Source: Hippopus hippopus
Lineage: Eukaryota; Mollusca; Bivalvia; Cardiida; Cardiidae
DNA: 64,000 nt
Direction of reading: 5' to 3'
Assembly (NCBI GenBank): GCA_946811185.2
Contig: OX328096.1
Coordinates: 39,754,011 to 39,818,010 of the forward strand
Shown one piece after another: positions 10,801-25,800 of the stretch; the first letter of the stretch is position 1; each line of letters begins with the position of its first letter. The position numbers were made by a program, and so were the translations under genes. The notes under the pieces were generated by a model. That model did no database searches. It was not told the DNA's origin and saw only the letters and a program-made list of their open reading frames with translations.

Positions 10801-13800
10801 TCCCCCCTCTTGGCAGAAATCCTGGATGCAACACTGCTATCATGAGTATTGGATAGAAAATGTGGCCACTAGAGTGTACAAAAGGTTTTGCAAGATTTGA
10901 CATGGCAACCTAGTTTTTTACCGAATGTGACCCATTTTCAATTTCATCTTATTGATCATCAAGAAAACAATTCTGACTAATGTTCATAAGTATTGGACAG
11001 AAAATGTTGGCTCTACAGTGACACAAACTATTTTAAAGATTTGACCTGGTGACCTAGTTTATGACCTAGTGTGTGTTGTGCTTTTTCCAGCTGGAGGTTT
11101 TTGCACATAATGGTAACAGAAGTTGGAGGTACGCAAACAAATATGGGGTTTCAAATCTAAACAACATTATCACCCTTTAGTATCCAAGTCAATGACAGCT
11201 TGCTGATAGTTGAAACATTTTCAAACAATTTACAGATACAAGTTTTCAAAGATAAAAGATTTTGAGCTTTTGACAACACTGGGAGAAAAGGAAAATGTGC
11301 TTGGAATAATAAGTTTATCCTTTTCTTACAATGCCCGATTCTGCACAAGGTTCGATGTTTATTGCAAAAACCAAAGACAGAAGATAACAATTGATCATGC
11401 ACCGTTACTAAAAATAGCACTTTGGCCATCTGCAACATTTTGGATACAATGCAATTTAAAGGGAAATGATTCAGAAATGGTCCTGTCAGGCAAACTGGTA
11501 CCTGTTATATTTCGCGTTACCATCAGATAGTTATACACGATGACGGACGGCAGGCAATCTATTTTTGGATTCGGAACACCCGTCCAAGAGAAGTAATTGT
11601 AAACATTTCGCTGCTGGAAATTTCTGAAATTTGACTTTTGAAACTGCACAAGTTTTTGTATGTTCCAGTATGTATTACAGGAAGTGAATGTATGTGATAT
11701 TTTCACTTTAAGGTAGTAGACCCCTAATGGAAAACAGCTATTTCCACTATAATATTATCCTACAAAATTTGCTATGATTAACTAGAGGCCCTTAACTCTT
11801 TACCAAACGACAAAATTTTAGACTGGTCCAAATTGAAAGCATTTGCAGACAACAAAATAAATGTGACTGAAAAATTGAAATTTGTTTTGGGAAGGGTAGA
11901 CAACATTGTGGGAAAAGGAGAAAATGCTGGTTACCAGAATTTTCTCCTTTTCCTACAATGTTTTCAAAAGGCTTCTTTTTCAAAGTTGTTAAAAGTCGGG
12001 ATTGTGTGGTAAAGAGTTAAGGGCCTGAAATCGCTGCATAAGGGCAGTTTTCTTTACCTTCAATTTTTGTGGTAATGTCATTGCATTAGCTGTTGCCATG
12101 ACAGCCAGAAGGTAATCTGAACTTAATTGTTAGAAAATTATAACCCTTTGCAAGATAACAAAATATCTGACTTGTACAAACTGAAATGACTTGCGAATCC
12201 CAAAAGTAAACATGGTTCAAATCGTGGGATTTGTTGTTGAAATGGTAGAAAACACTGTGTAAAAAAATGAAGAACATGCTGGTTACCAGTACTTTCTCCT
12301 TTCCCTACAATGTTTTATAGGTCTTTATCTTTGGGGTTATAAAAACACAGTATTGTATATACAAATACAATTTAACAAGATCCAGGACATCTTCGCACGA
12401 CCTTGAAATTGAAACAGGAAGATACAATAGAAAACATGTATGCCAGGAAGACAGATGATGTAAATTATGTAATTTAAATCGAACTGAAACCAAAAATCGT
12501 TTTTTATCGATTTGACCGTTTTACAGAGACCTAAGAGGAAAATACATCAAACGTTATTTTCAAACATGGCCAAATCTGAGAAAGTACAAAAACATAATGA
12601 TTTGTAAGAATAAAAAAACAATTATAAATCTCTAGATACATCTTTTTTTTCTTTGAAGGTCAGAAGCAATTTCTTTCATAATCAGTAGGATCTTTGTACT
12701 GTGTTACATGTTTTTATATTCTGTATCCAGTTTGAACTGAGACCGGACTACACAAAAGTATAGCACTTTTTTGAAGCTGCACTGTCCACGTACTTGAAAT
12801 TTCCCACCTAAAATCAGTTTCAAATTTACCTGTGGGTTTTTTCTCTTTTTGATTTTGTATACACCCCCAAGCGCTCTGAGACTGCCATTATAGTTATACT
12901 TTTTTATGTGAATCGAGATTGGACTGCACTGAATGTGCTATCCTATTCTGATCCTACCCTGTCCACCACGAAATGATTCCCTGACCACAAAGTTTTCAAT
13001 TTGTTTTTCGTTTCTGGATTGGAGGTTTCATTATTTCTTTTTTGGAAGGGGGATGCTCTTTAGACACAGGCATGTTATAAAACATCATTTATAATAATTT
13101 TATGAAACAAGAGGGCCATGATGGCCCTGAAGTCGCTCACCTGAGTCTTTTGACCAAACATGACCAATTTTCAATCTCTTTCAAGATATTATGACAAACA
13201 TTCTATCAAGCTTTCATAATTATTGGACTGAAAATTTGGCCTCCAGCTTGTACACAAGCTTTGTCTAGAATTTCTCTCAGTGACCTACTTTTTAGCCAAA
13301 CATAGCTCATTTTCCCATTGTAAATATTATCAAAACAAAGATTCTGACCACCTTTCATAAGTATTGGACAGAAAATGTGGCTGCTAGAGCATACACAAGG
13401 TTTTTCAAAGATTTGACCTAGTGACCTAGTTTTTGACCTGATATGACCCATTTTGGAACTTGTCTGAGATATCACCAAGACAAACATTCTGACCAACTTT
13501 CAAGAGTTGTGGACTGAAGATATAGCCTGTAGAGCGTACACAAGGTTTTTCTACGATTTGACCTAGTGGCCTAGTTTTTGACCCGACATGACCCATTTTC
13601 GAACTTGTCCGAGATATCATTAAGACAAACATTCTGACCAAGTTTCGTAGGTATCGGACTGAAAATGTAGCCTCTAGAGCATACACAAGGTTTTTCTAAG
13701 ATTTGACCTAGTGACCTAGTTTTTGACCCGACATGACCCATTTTCGAACTCAACCAAGATATCATCAAGACAAACATTCAGACCAACTTTCAAGAGTTTT

Positions 13801-16800
13801 GGACTGAAAATGTAGCCTACAGAGCGTACACAAGGTTTTTATACGATTTGACCTAGTGACCTAGTTTTTGACCCGACATGATCCATTTTCGAACTCGTCC
13901 GAGATGTCATCAAGACAAACATTCTGACCAACTTTCAAGAGTTTTGGATTGAAAATGTGGCCTCTAGAGTGTACACAGGGTTTTTCTAAGATTTGACCTG
14001 GTGACCTAGTTTTTGATCCGACATGACCCATTTTTGAACTCATCTGAGATATGATCAAGACAAACATTGTGACCAAATTTCATGAGTATCAGACTGAAAA
14101 TGTGGCCTCTAGAACATACACAAGGTTGTTCTAAGGGTTGATCTAGTGACCTAGTTTTTGACCAGACATGGCCCAATTTCACACTCGTCCAAGATATCAC
14201 CTGGTGACCTAGTTTTTCACCCGATACAACCCATTTTCGAACTCGTCCGAGATATCATCAAGACAAACATTCTGACCAACTTTCAAGAGTATTTGACTGA
14301 AAATGTGGCGTCTAGAGCGTACACAAGGTTTTTCTAAGATTTGACCTGGTGACCTAGTTTTTGACCCAACATGACCCATTTTCGAACTCTCCGAGATATC
14401 ATCAAGGCAAACATTCTGACCAACTTTCAGGAGTATTGGACAGAAAATGTGGCCTCTAGAGCGTACACAAGATTTTTCTAAGATTTGACTTCGTGACCTA
14501 CTTTTTGACCCGGCATGACCAATTTTCCAACTCGTACGAGATATCATCAAGACAAACATTCTGACCAACTTTCAAGAGTATTTGACTGAAAATGTGGCCT
14601 CTAGAGCGTACACAAGGTTTTTCTAAGATTTGACCTGGTGACCTAGTTTTTGACCGACACGGCCCATTTTCAAACTCGTTTGAGGTATCAACAAGACAAA
14701 CATTCTGACCAACTTTCAAGAATATTGGACAGAAAATGTGGCCTCTAGAGCATACACAAGGTTTTTCTAAGATTTAACCTGGTGACCTAGTTTTTGATCC
14801 TATATGACCCATTTTCGAACTCCTCCGAAATATCATCAAGGCAAACATTCTGACCAACTTTCAGGAGTATTGGACAGAAAATGTTGCGTCTAGAGCGTAC
14901 ACAAGTTTTTTCTAAGATTTGACTTAGAGACCTACTTTTTGACCTGGCATGACCAATTTTCCAACTTGTATGAGATATCATCAAGACAAACATTCTGACC
15001 AACTTTCAAGAGTATTTGACTGAAAATGTGATGTCTAGAGCGTACACAAGATTTTTCTAAGATTTGACCTGGTGACCTAGTTTTTGACCCGGCATGACCC
15101 ATTTTCAAACTCGTCCGAGATATTGTCGAGGCAAACATTCTGAGCAAGTTTCATGAGTATCGGACTGAAAATGTGGCCTCTAGAGCATAAACAAGGTAAA
15201 AAGTTGACGACGGACGATGAACGACGGACACAGCACGATTACAATAGCTCACAATGAGCACTTCGTGCTCAGGTGAGCTAATAATTTTCTAGTTATTAAC
15301 CTTTCATGATTGCATTTTCATTATATGTTTGCTAAAAGTATTTGTAAATTACTTATAGAAAAAAATTATGTTCTGTTCTGTAAAACAAGAGGGCCATGAT
15401 GGCCCTGAAGTTGCTCACCTGAGTCTTTTGACCAAATATGACCCATTTTCAATCTCTTTCAAGATATTATGACAAACATTCTACCAAGCTTTCATAATTA
15501 TTGGACTGAAAATTTGGCCTCTAGCTTGTATACAAGCTTTTACTAGAATTTCCCTCAGTGACCTACTTTTTAGCCAAACATAGCCCATTTTCCTATTGCA
15601 GATATTATCAAAACAAAGATTCTGACCACCTTTCATAAGTATTGGACAGAAAATGTGGCCTCTAGAGTGTACACAAGGTTTTACCAAGATCTGACTTGGC
15701 GAACTTAAGTTTTTCACCCAATGTGACCCATTTTCAATTTCATCATATTGATCATCAAGTAAAACATTGTGACTTATTTTCATAAGTATTGGACAGAAAA
15801 TGTTGACTCTAGAACTACACAAGCTATTTTAAAGATTTGACTTGGTGATCTAGTTTTTGAACTGATATGACCCATTTTCAGACTCAAACAAGATATCTTC
15901 AAGACAAATATTCTGACCAAGTTTCATGAGTATTGCACTGAAAATGTAGCCTCTAGAGCATACATAAGGTTTTTCTAAGATATGACCTAGTCTTTGACCT
16001 GATGAGACCCCTTTTCAAACTAATCCAAGAAATCATCAAGACAAATACTTTGACCAAGTTTCATGAGTATTGTACTGAAAATGTGGCCTCTAGAGCATAC
16101 ACAAGGTTTTTCTAAGATCTGACCTAGTGACCTAGTTTTTGACCTGAAATGACACATTTTCAATCTTGTCCAAGGTATTATCAAGACAAACATTCTGACC
16201 AACTTTGAAAATTTGGGACTGAAAATGTGGCCCATAGAGCATATACAATGTTTTTTTAAGATTTGACCCAGTGACCCAGTTTTTGACCCTACATGACCCA
16301 TTTTCGAACTCGTCTAAGATTTTATCAAGATAAAGATTCTGACCATCTTTCAAAAGTTTTGGACTGAAAATGTGGCCTCTAGCGCATACCCAAGTTTTTT
16401 CAAAGATTTGACCCAGTGACCTAGTTTTTGACCCGACATGACCCATTTTAACTCGTCCAAGACATCATCAAGACAAAGATTCTGACCAACTTTCAAGAGT
16501 TTTAGACTGAAAATGTGGCCTCTACAGCGTGTACAAGTTTTTTCTGAGATTTGTCCTAGTGACCTAGTTTTTGACCTGACATGACCCATTTTCAAACTCA
16601 TGCAAGATACCATCAAGACAAACATTCTGACCAACTTTCAAGAATTTTGGACTGAAAATGTGACCTCTAGAGCATACACAAGGTTTTTCTAAGATTTGAC
16701 CTAGTGACCTAGTTTTTGACCCGACATGACCCATTTTCAAACTCATGCAAGATAATATCAAGACAAACATTCTGACCACATTTCAAGAGTTTTGGACTGA

Positions 16801-19800
16801 AAATGTGGCCTTTAGAGCATACACAAGGTTTTTCTTAGATTTAACCTAGTGACCTAGTTTTTGCCTGACATGACCCATTTTTGAACTAGTCTGAGATATT
16901 ATCAAGACAAACATTCTGACCACATTTCAAGAGTTTTGGACTGAAAATGTGGCCTTTAGAGCGTACACAAGGTAAAAGTTGACGACACACGACGGACACA
17001 GCACAATCACAAAAGCTCACCTTGAGCACTTCGTGGTCAGGTGAGCTAACAAACAACAAAAATTTAGACCTGCTCAAGCTAAAAGAATTTGCAGAAGTAG
17101 TACTTATTAAAACTGCAGATGGTGTGGTATAGGCAGATCATGGTTTGCAGTTGCACAGATATAAGTTAACTCTTTATATATCTACAAAATCTCCACTTTT
17201 AATGACTCTGAGAGAGAAGGCTGTTGAAAACATTGCAGGAAAAAGAGAAAGTGCTCATTTCCAACATTTTTCTCCTATTCCACAATGTTTTCAACCTATT
17301 CAAGGACAAATACTATCTAAAATTTGGCTGTGTGGCAAAGGCTTTGGAACAAATATTGACCCTTGTTTTGTAATGACAACTGCCAAAAAATGTAGTTTGA
17401 TATTGGATGTCTGCTTTCTGCCTGTTTTAGATATTCTGCCAAATACAGCTTGTACTGACCACATTTATCTGACACCCTTACAGTTATCATTCTTCTTTTC
17501 CAGTAACCTATTTTCCCACCCCAAAAGACTTATGTTCATACTTGTCCAATACAGTATATCATTCCCATATAATAATCTTAAAATTTTTTATTAAGATTAG
17601 GGCAAAATTGTGGCCCCTTCATCAAAAATCGTTTCTTAAAGATTTGATCAAAAGACTAATTCTGTACAAAGTTCCACCGATTATAATTACATACATGTTG
17701 TATCAGGGGAGGTAACAAACCTGCTTGCTTGGTTGATTGATTGATAGTATAATGTTTAATGCAGTTTTCAACATTATTTCAGTTATATCAGCCAGTGCAC
17801 CTATCCATGCTTTCCTTGAGTCTCTTTTAGAGATACTCCGCACAATATTCTTTCCAAGCCACTGGCTGCTTTCCCACATAACAATCGTCGAAACAATAGT
17901 CAGAGGTGAGAGAGGAATGAATCCTGTTGCAATGACTATCATCAATCCTCGAAAAGAGTGTTTCCTTGATTCTGACAAAAACTATACTGCTTAATATCTA
18001 AGGTTTCTTTTCCGTCATTATTTTGTGAAGATGCTGTATATCCAGCGTTATCAGTGCTTGATTCTTTTAACTCATAGTGACCACATATTCAAATATGTTG
18101 AAGATATTCCTATGTTCTAGTTGTTAACATGAATTTGACAAACAAAAGGCCTTTAGAGTGAAAACAAAGAAAAGATTGGTGACTAAGTTGATACATGTTG
18201 ATGAAAACTATTTAGTTATCAGTGCTTGATTCTTTAACCCATGGTCACCCCATATTCATACATTGAATATATTCTGGCTATGTTGTTAACATGCATTTGG
18301 CAAAAAGAGGCCTTTTGAGTGACCACAATAAAAAGGTTGATAAATGCTGACTAACAAAAGAAGCATGTTGTGCTCAGGTGTACTAAACACAGCAATAATA
18401 ACACCATAATGATAAGAAAACAATTATTTCTTCATTTGCAATAGGCAACTTTTCCAAACATTCTGGCAAATGAATGGCCCAAAAGTCTGAAACACTACAA
18501 AGCAGCATTCAGACAAGCCCTAAGAAAGAAGGAAAAGATGGACAAAGTGAGTGAGAATGGGAAAGCGAGATATATCAAACAAAACTTACATCTTTTGCTT
18601 TGCAGCTGACTGTGTCATACCATTCAGAGAAGCCATACTTGTTCCTGGTTTGTGTTGTGGTGCTGCTGTAATGATAAACTGCTGGGCACCTGTATGAGTA
18701 TTGGTTACAGCCATGACAGGTTTCCCACCACCTAGATCCACAGTCTGATTAAAGGACTGATTTTTCATAAAATCAGCATGAGTTGTTTTCCCTTTATTTG
18801 GAATCAGTTTAGGATTCTGTGTAACAATTACTGTGGGTAAGCCTTGCTGATTTTGTACAGCCTGTATTAGGTGTGCTGGAATCTGAATCTGTTTCATATT
18901 TGGTGGTAAGTTTGTAAATGTTGGTGGTTTATTTCCATTAGGCAGGTTGAAAACCACTGGGGTTGTTGAGGAAGTGGAGTTTGGTATCTGTTGTGCCTGG
19001 ACTGGTGGCGATGACTTGACATGCTGGACATGAGTGGAGTTACTTTGACCTGTTATACTTTGTGCTGGAACAGCCATTGGTACAACGGTTGTAACATTTT
19101 TGACAGTTGCCTGCTGTTGCTGACTGCCTGTAGGTGACAATGCTTGCTGGCTTGAATGGGGCTGTTGTTGTTGGGTTTTTAAAACATGTCCTTGTTCTTG
19201 TTGCTGTTGCAGAGCTACTTGCTTTTGAATATTTTGTTGTTGCAGGTGTTGCTGCTGTTGCTGCAGCTGTTGGAGCTGTTGTTGCTGCTGCTGTAACTGT
19301 TGATGCTGTAGCTGTTGAAGCTGAAGACGTAATTGAGATTCTTCCAATTGGGTTTGAAGCTTTTCTATCTTCTCCTGTTGTTGTCTCAATAATTCCTCCT
19401 GTGAAAGTTGAGTCGACATTTGTTGGGCCTGTTCCTTTTGTTGTTGTTGTTGATGCTGTCTTTCTTGCAGTCTCTGAAGCTGAAATTGAATTTGCTGAAG
19501 CAGATGCTGCTGAACTTCCTTGCTTTGACTGGTAAGATTTACTTTTGTAAGAGTTTGTGGCAGTGGGGGAGGAGGGGGAGGAGGAACTGACTGAGAGGCA
19601 TTTAATATACCACTTTCTGCTACATTCATGCTAGCATTCAAACTCTGTGTCAGGTCCAAGTCCACATCCATCTTCTCCACCTCTGAAGGAGCCAATGAAA
19701 GTACAGAAGGAGGCCTAGATTGTTCCATTTGATTCACAGACTGATTATGCACAAGATCAGGGTTAGACTGACTTGAAATAGGGTAACACTGAGGTTTACT

Positions 19801-22800
19801 CACAGGTACACTATTCTGGTCCTTTGGTGATGACACAGGTATTTCCATTAAGTCTGGTGAAAGGGGAGTCATTACACTGTCTATGAACAAAGGTGATTGT
19901 GGAGGAGAAAATGGATTACTTAAGTCATCAGGTATTAAGTTCATATTAGACACACTAACAGCCGACTGCATTGACTGTATAGAAGGTAATGGTGATACTG
20001 CATTTGTAGTTAAGGTCTCATCTATCACTGATCCCAATGGTGACATAACGGATCCTTGACGAGATAAAACTGAGTTTGGACGTGAAACTCCACCATTTGG
20101 TGATGTCATTGACACATTTGAAATTGAATGAACTGATCCAGGTGATGAAACACTTCCAGCTGATGATTGCACTGAACCTGGAGGAGAAAACATTGCAGAT
20201 GACGTAACTATTGCAACAGGCACTGTCACTGAGCTTGATGATATTCCAGGAGTTGATATGACATATGTTTTTGAATTCATAACAACACTCTGTGGGGATA
20301 ACACTGAACTCTGTGTTGAGGTGACTGAAAATGATATTGGAGAAGAAGTCATTTTGATTGAACTAGTTGGCGACAACACTGACATAGATGAGTTTCCAGG
20401 AGAGGTTACAGAACCTGAAGGAGATTTTTCAATATAGTTTTTAATAATGCTATCCGCATATGGTTTCAATCTGTCAATTAACTGAGGTTTTGGTCCAGAA
20501 ACAGGTAAATTTCGTTTTTTCAATTCTGCTTTCAGCTCTGCCACTTTCATTTCTTCTAAGCTATTATACTGCTTTGGTGGTCCATTGGTGATAGGCTGAG
20601 ATGGCCTTTTCAACACGTGTTTGTTTGGTACAGGGGTTATATTAGGGTTTAGCTGGGGTTGAGGCTGTCCAACTTGAGCTTCTTGTTGAATCTGTAGCAC
20701 TGGTGATGATATCTGTATCTGCTGAATTGGTGTGGGTGGCTGTCCATGCTGACTAGAAGGTGTAACAGTAAACACAGTCTGTGGGGCTGTTTGTGTAGTC
20801 ACTGTAACTGTTGTCAAGTCCGAGTTGCTTACAGATGCATTCATAGCACTAGGTGTTGATATGGCTGCAGGAGCAACTGAACTACATGCTGGTGATTCTT
20901 TCTGAGCTGGAAGTAGCACTGTCTGAACTGTGTTTCTATTTTTCTGACTGAACTCTAGTTGCCACTGAAGATACAACTGCTGTTGCTGAAGCAATATATG
21001 ATATGGGGTGTTATCAGGGTTTGACCCTTGGGTGAGAGCATGAACTGGGTTTGACATATTTACAGCTGTTGGCACAACAGTGGAACTAACTGGCTGTGAA
21101 CTTTTCACAACATTTGGTGGACCCTTATATTCATGGAATTTGATCACCTTAGCTTTAGGCTGAGGTTTGGCTTTAGGTTTTTTTGGTCTAGGTTTATTAT
21201 TGTTGTTTATGGTTGTCACAGTCACATTATTTCTAGGGGATACAACACTGCCTGAAGCTGCAGATGTTCCTGATAATGGAAAGGTACCAATAGTTGTCAC
21301 TTGCTGTGGAATGGTAAAAGCATGGGTAGATGAGGAAGGTAAGCTCACTTTTGATTCCTCTGAGAACTGAATCTGTGCCGAGAAAGGAAGTGACTTTGCG
21401 AATGATGTTGGTAATTCTGGGGCTTGTGGTAAAGGGGGACTGCTGACATCAGATAAATTGGAATCATCTGTTTGGTCAGGAGAAAAAGCCTCATCACTGG
21501 ACTTACTGTCCTCATTGGCTGGCAGCATAAGTGATCTGTCAGTAGTTTTATCAAATGATAATGAACCCTCTGCAAAAAGAAACATAAACAGGATTATACT
21601 CTTTGCTACTTTCTTCAAATTCTTGTTTTATCATAATATATGTAATAATTATGCAAAGTCTTTTCATATGCACATCACTTAAGAAACTAATTATAGTACA
21701 ATTAGTAATAAATAATTGGTACATAGCTCACTGCAAACAATGACTCAATAAAAAGGACAAAACATTATTTGAATATTGTAATATGCAACTCCTTCTATAT
21801 TTCAGTCTTAAGACAGCAACAGCTTGCTTATTCATGACTGTCCTGGGTTTCCTAAATACAAGGTTCGGGCTTTGTTGTGTCTTATCAAACAAGAGGGCCA
21901 TCATGGCCCTGTATCGCTCCACTGGCTTTTTAACCCTTTACCACACAAATCGAAGTGTTTATGACCCTGAAAGAGAAGGCTTTCAAAAACATCGTGAGAA
22001 AAGGACAACATGTTGTCAGCCAGTATTTTCACCTTTTCTCACAACGTTTCCTAACATATCAAAAACAGAAATAGTCACTTAAGCTACATTCAATTTGTCT
22101 TTTTGCAATGGCTTTAAACTTGGTAGAGTAAAAAAAATTTGTCATTTCTTAAAGAGTAAAATTAACGTATCATGCGCTTAATTGGCATTGACAGAGACAT
22201 ACAGAATAAAAAGTCTGTATGGTGATAAACTTACTTTGAAAACATAACCTCCACCCCGCCCCCCCAAACAAAAAGTCATATATTTTAAATGCAAAGATAA
22301 TGTCAGTGAATACAAGCAGGTTTATTCATTAGCATGAAAGGTCAAGTTCTGAAAAAATTTGAGTGATAGAAACCTTACTTTAAATTAAACATTCCATTCA
22401 TGTGAGGATAACTATTAGCATCAAAATAAATCACTCTCCCTTAAAAAAGAACATTTCCTCTCCAAAAAACTTGAATACCAAACTCCAATAATGTATAACT
22501 GCAGTTTGATAATCAAGGGAGGTAAATAGTAACAAACTTTATCTTGTATAACAGGAGTTACTTCCCTTGATTACTATTTTAAATTACAGTCACTATATAA
22601 GCCCATGTTAAACTTGTGATCCCCGGGGCTGAGCCAATTTTGACCCCAGGGCTATAACATGAAGAAATTTGATAGAGGTCCATTAGATAAAGCTACATGC
22701 CAAAGTCAGTAGCCCTGGACCTTATGGTTTCAGACAAGAAGATTTTCAAAGATGTTCAATATTTTTCAGTTTTGTTGCCATGGCAACCAGAGTTTTTGAA

Positions 22801-25800
22801 GGAATCAAATTCTTTCAAGAAATTCTAAGGAGGACCATGGCAGGATCATTTCTGTAAAGTTTCATCAAATTTGGATGGGTAGTTTCAGAGAAGAAGAAGT
22901 TTGAAAAAAAAAGTTAACGCACGCACGCACGCACAGACGCACGACAGACACCTGGCCATGACATAAGCCCACTGGCCTTCGGCCAGTGGAGCTAAAAACA
23001 TTCCCATAATTATGATCAATGCTTCCGTCTGGAGTTGATCTCTGGATTTACTGATAAGAATTCAAGACTCTAGCCACCAAAATGTTGGGACACAAATGAG
23101 AAACAGCACTACATATATGAAATATTTCCCATATTACCTTTAATAAGCTGTTGTAATTTCCCATCTGTCTGCAGAATATTTCCTTGAACAAGTTCAAGGA
23201 TGCCTGGTCGATGAGACAGCTTGTCATTCAGACTGTCAGTCAAACGAGCTTTCTTCAGCAGTCGTTGACGTTCATGCAACGAAGGGTCAATATTAGTATC
23301 TGAAAGACATTAAAACATCATGCACTATTAGCTTTACTCTTTACCAGGTGACAAAATTTTAGACAGCATTTGTGTAGAACAAATTGAATGAGGCTCCAGT
23401 AAAGGCATTTATCTACTAAAGGATAGAAAACATTGTGGGAAAAGGAGGAAAATCATAACTGGCGGTTAAATCGATATTCTGCATTAATACAGCAGGTTTC
23501 TAAAATACCAATTACTTAGCAGTCAGTACTGACCAAAATCAGAAAAGCAATGTTATCGTTGTCCTCAACAATTTTTATGTTGTTTTACCTTTATTAATCA
23601 CGCCCATCTTTCAGAAAATGTAATGCCTCCGGGGGCGTTAAAGAGACAAGAGGGTATTCATTTCTTGCCTCATTGTATTGGTGATCTTAACTTTTACTTT
23701 TAAGTCTGTCTTATTTTAACCCTTTGCCAAATGACAAAATTCTATACTTGCCCAAACTGAAAGCATTTGCAGACAGCAAAATAAATGTGACTAAGAAAGT
23801 GAAATTTGATTTTTGAAGGGTGGAAAAAGAAGAAAATACTGATTACCAACATTTTCTCCTTTTTTCCCACATTTTCAAAGCCTTTTTCCAAGTGCTCATT
23901 AAAACTCAGGATTTTGTAGTAAAGGGTTAACCCATTACCACACAATCCCTACTTTTGACGACCCTGAGAAAGAAGCCTTTGAAAAACATTGTGGGAAAAG
24001 GAGAAAATGCTAGTAACCAGCATTTTCTCCTTTTCCCACAATGTTTTCTACCCTTCACAAAACAAATTTCAAATTTTCAGTCACTTTTATTTTGTCGTCT
24101 GCAAATGCTTTCGAATTGGACAAACCTAAAATTTTGTCGTTTGGTAATGAGTTAAGGAGTAAAAGAGGAGTAGATTTCAGTGCTTCTAAACCTAGATTTC
24201 AAAAAGACAATGATTACATCGCTACCGTACCTGTATCTATATATGGTACATAAATTAAAGTACCCAAATACAGGTGTAAAAAATCAGAAATGCAGCTGTA
24301 AACAACAAAATGCAAGTCAGATGAGCTGACAAGAAGACTGGCCGAAGATCTAACAAAGGTGCAAAAAGTAACGAATGCTATTTAACCTTATCCCATTCCG
24401 GATTGCACTGCTTAAACTATGAGTAGCCCATGTATCCATATCTTCTCCATTAAATTCAAAGGTTGTTCAAAAATCCATGTCAAATCCATGTCAAGTGTTA
24501 ACTATCAAATGAAAAGCAGCCCAATTTGTCAGGCAGAGTCTTTAAGGGAACCCAGAGCAGATAATGGAAAAACAATTTTTATGAAGTATCAATGACAAGA
24601 TTTCTCTCTCAATTGTCAGGTTTTTGATAGCTTCAATACATTGTAGGAGCAGTTGTGGTAATAAATAATTGTAAATGAGCCATTTAGATCAGATTAACCC
24701 ATTACAATATATAAGTATGACTTTGTGTGCTCCTCCTGTAGAAGACAGCTTTCAAAAACATTGAGAGAAAAGGAGCACTTGCTTGTCACAAGCTAAAGTT
24801 CTTTTTCCCTCTATGTTTTTAACACAGTTCAAAGAAAGTTTTCATTCATTTTAAAGTACTTCTGAAATGCTTGCTTTGTACTAGTTTTAGCTGGAAGTGA
24901 AGTCAGCCTGTGTGGTAATGGGCAACAAACTTTCTCTGATAGATGCTCTCCTTTCCTGCAATAGTGTTCTTTCTACACAAAAAAAATGGACCAAAAAATC
25001 CAACCCTTTTCCATCACTTTGTGTGGCAATTACTTCATGTTGCACAGAATTTTTACCACTCTATCAGTGTTTCAAAACCCAATATTGCCAACCCCATAAG
25101 CAAAGTTATTATGGATGGTTACACTACTTTTTTTGATCATGATGGTGACCATTTATCAAATAATCTTATGTTTTGAATACCTTGAGCAAGAAGAAAGCAT
25201 AGTGGGAAAAGGAGAAAATGTTTGGTATCCAACACTTTCTTTACCACATAATCTCAAGTTTTAAGGATCCTGAGGTAGAAGTCTTTTGAAAACACTGGGA
25301 AAACTAGAAAATTCTGGTAACCAGCATTTTCTCCTTTTCCCACAATGTTTTCTACTGATTCAAACACAAATTCCATGATCATTTCAGCCACATTTAAATT
25401 GTTGTCTGCAAAAATTCCAATATGGATAAGTCTAAAGACTTTGTTGTGTGGTAATGAGTTAAACAAAATGTTCAATGCTTTCTTAAGACAAAACCAAATG
25501 ATGTGAGCCAAAAATACTGTTGTCTACAAATGCTTTCCATTTAGACAAGTCTAAAATTTTGTTGTTTGGTGAAGGGTTAATCAACAGATGTTGCTATATC
25601 TAAAAATTCTGACCTTCTAGTTTGGAAATTAATGTTTTTGGCTATAACATAATTAATTTGTTAGTGCTGTCACTGCTTTACTCTGTACCAAACAACAAAA
25701 TTTTAGGCTTGTCCAATTTGAAAGCATTGATGACAAATTAACTGTGACTCAAAAACTGAAACTTGCCTTTGGAAGAGTAGAAAAAAATGTGGGGTAAGGA

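Noticed and set aside
11157..11706. Three overlapping open frames of about 100 codons
   Set aside because: They lie on both strands of the same DNA in an MRTF intron, with no splice context or recognisable family.
13206..16779. Many overlapping minus-strand open frames with MVRMFVLMISRTSSKMGHVG-like protein repeats
   Set aside because: They are translations of the 145 bp tandem units. The unit length is not a multiple of three, so the frame shifts each unit. The same peptides recur in unrelated elements (43408-44039, 55-312).
19134..19535. Plus-strand open frame rich in Val and Ala
   Set aside because: It is the antisense shadow of the CAG/CAA-rich coiled-coil part of the MRTF exon.
21570..21618. 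Start codon at 21618 with a hydrophobic leader resembling a signal peptide
   Set aside because: This part lies before the splice acceptor at 21570. The true coding sequence enters at 21569 from the RPEL3 exon.
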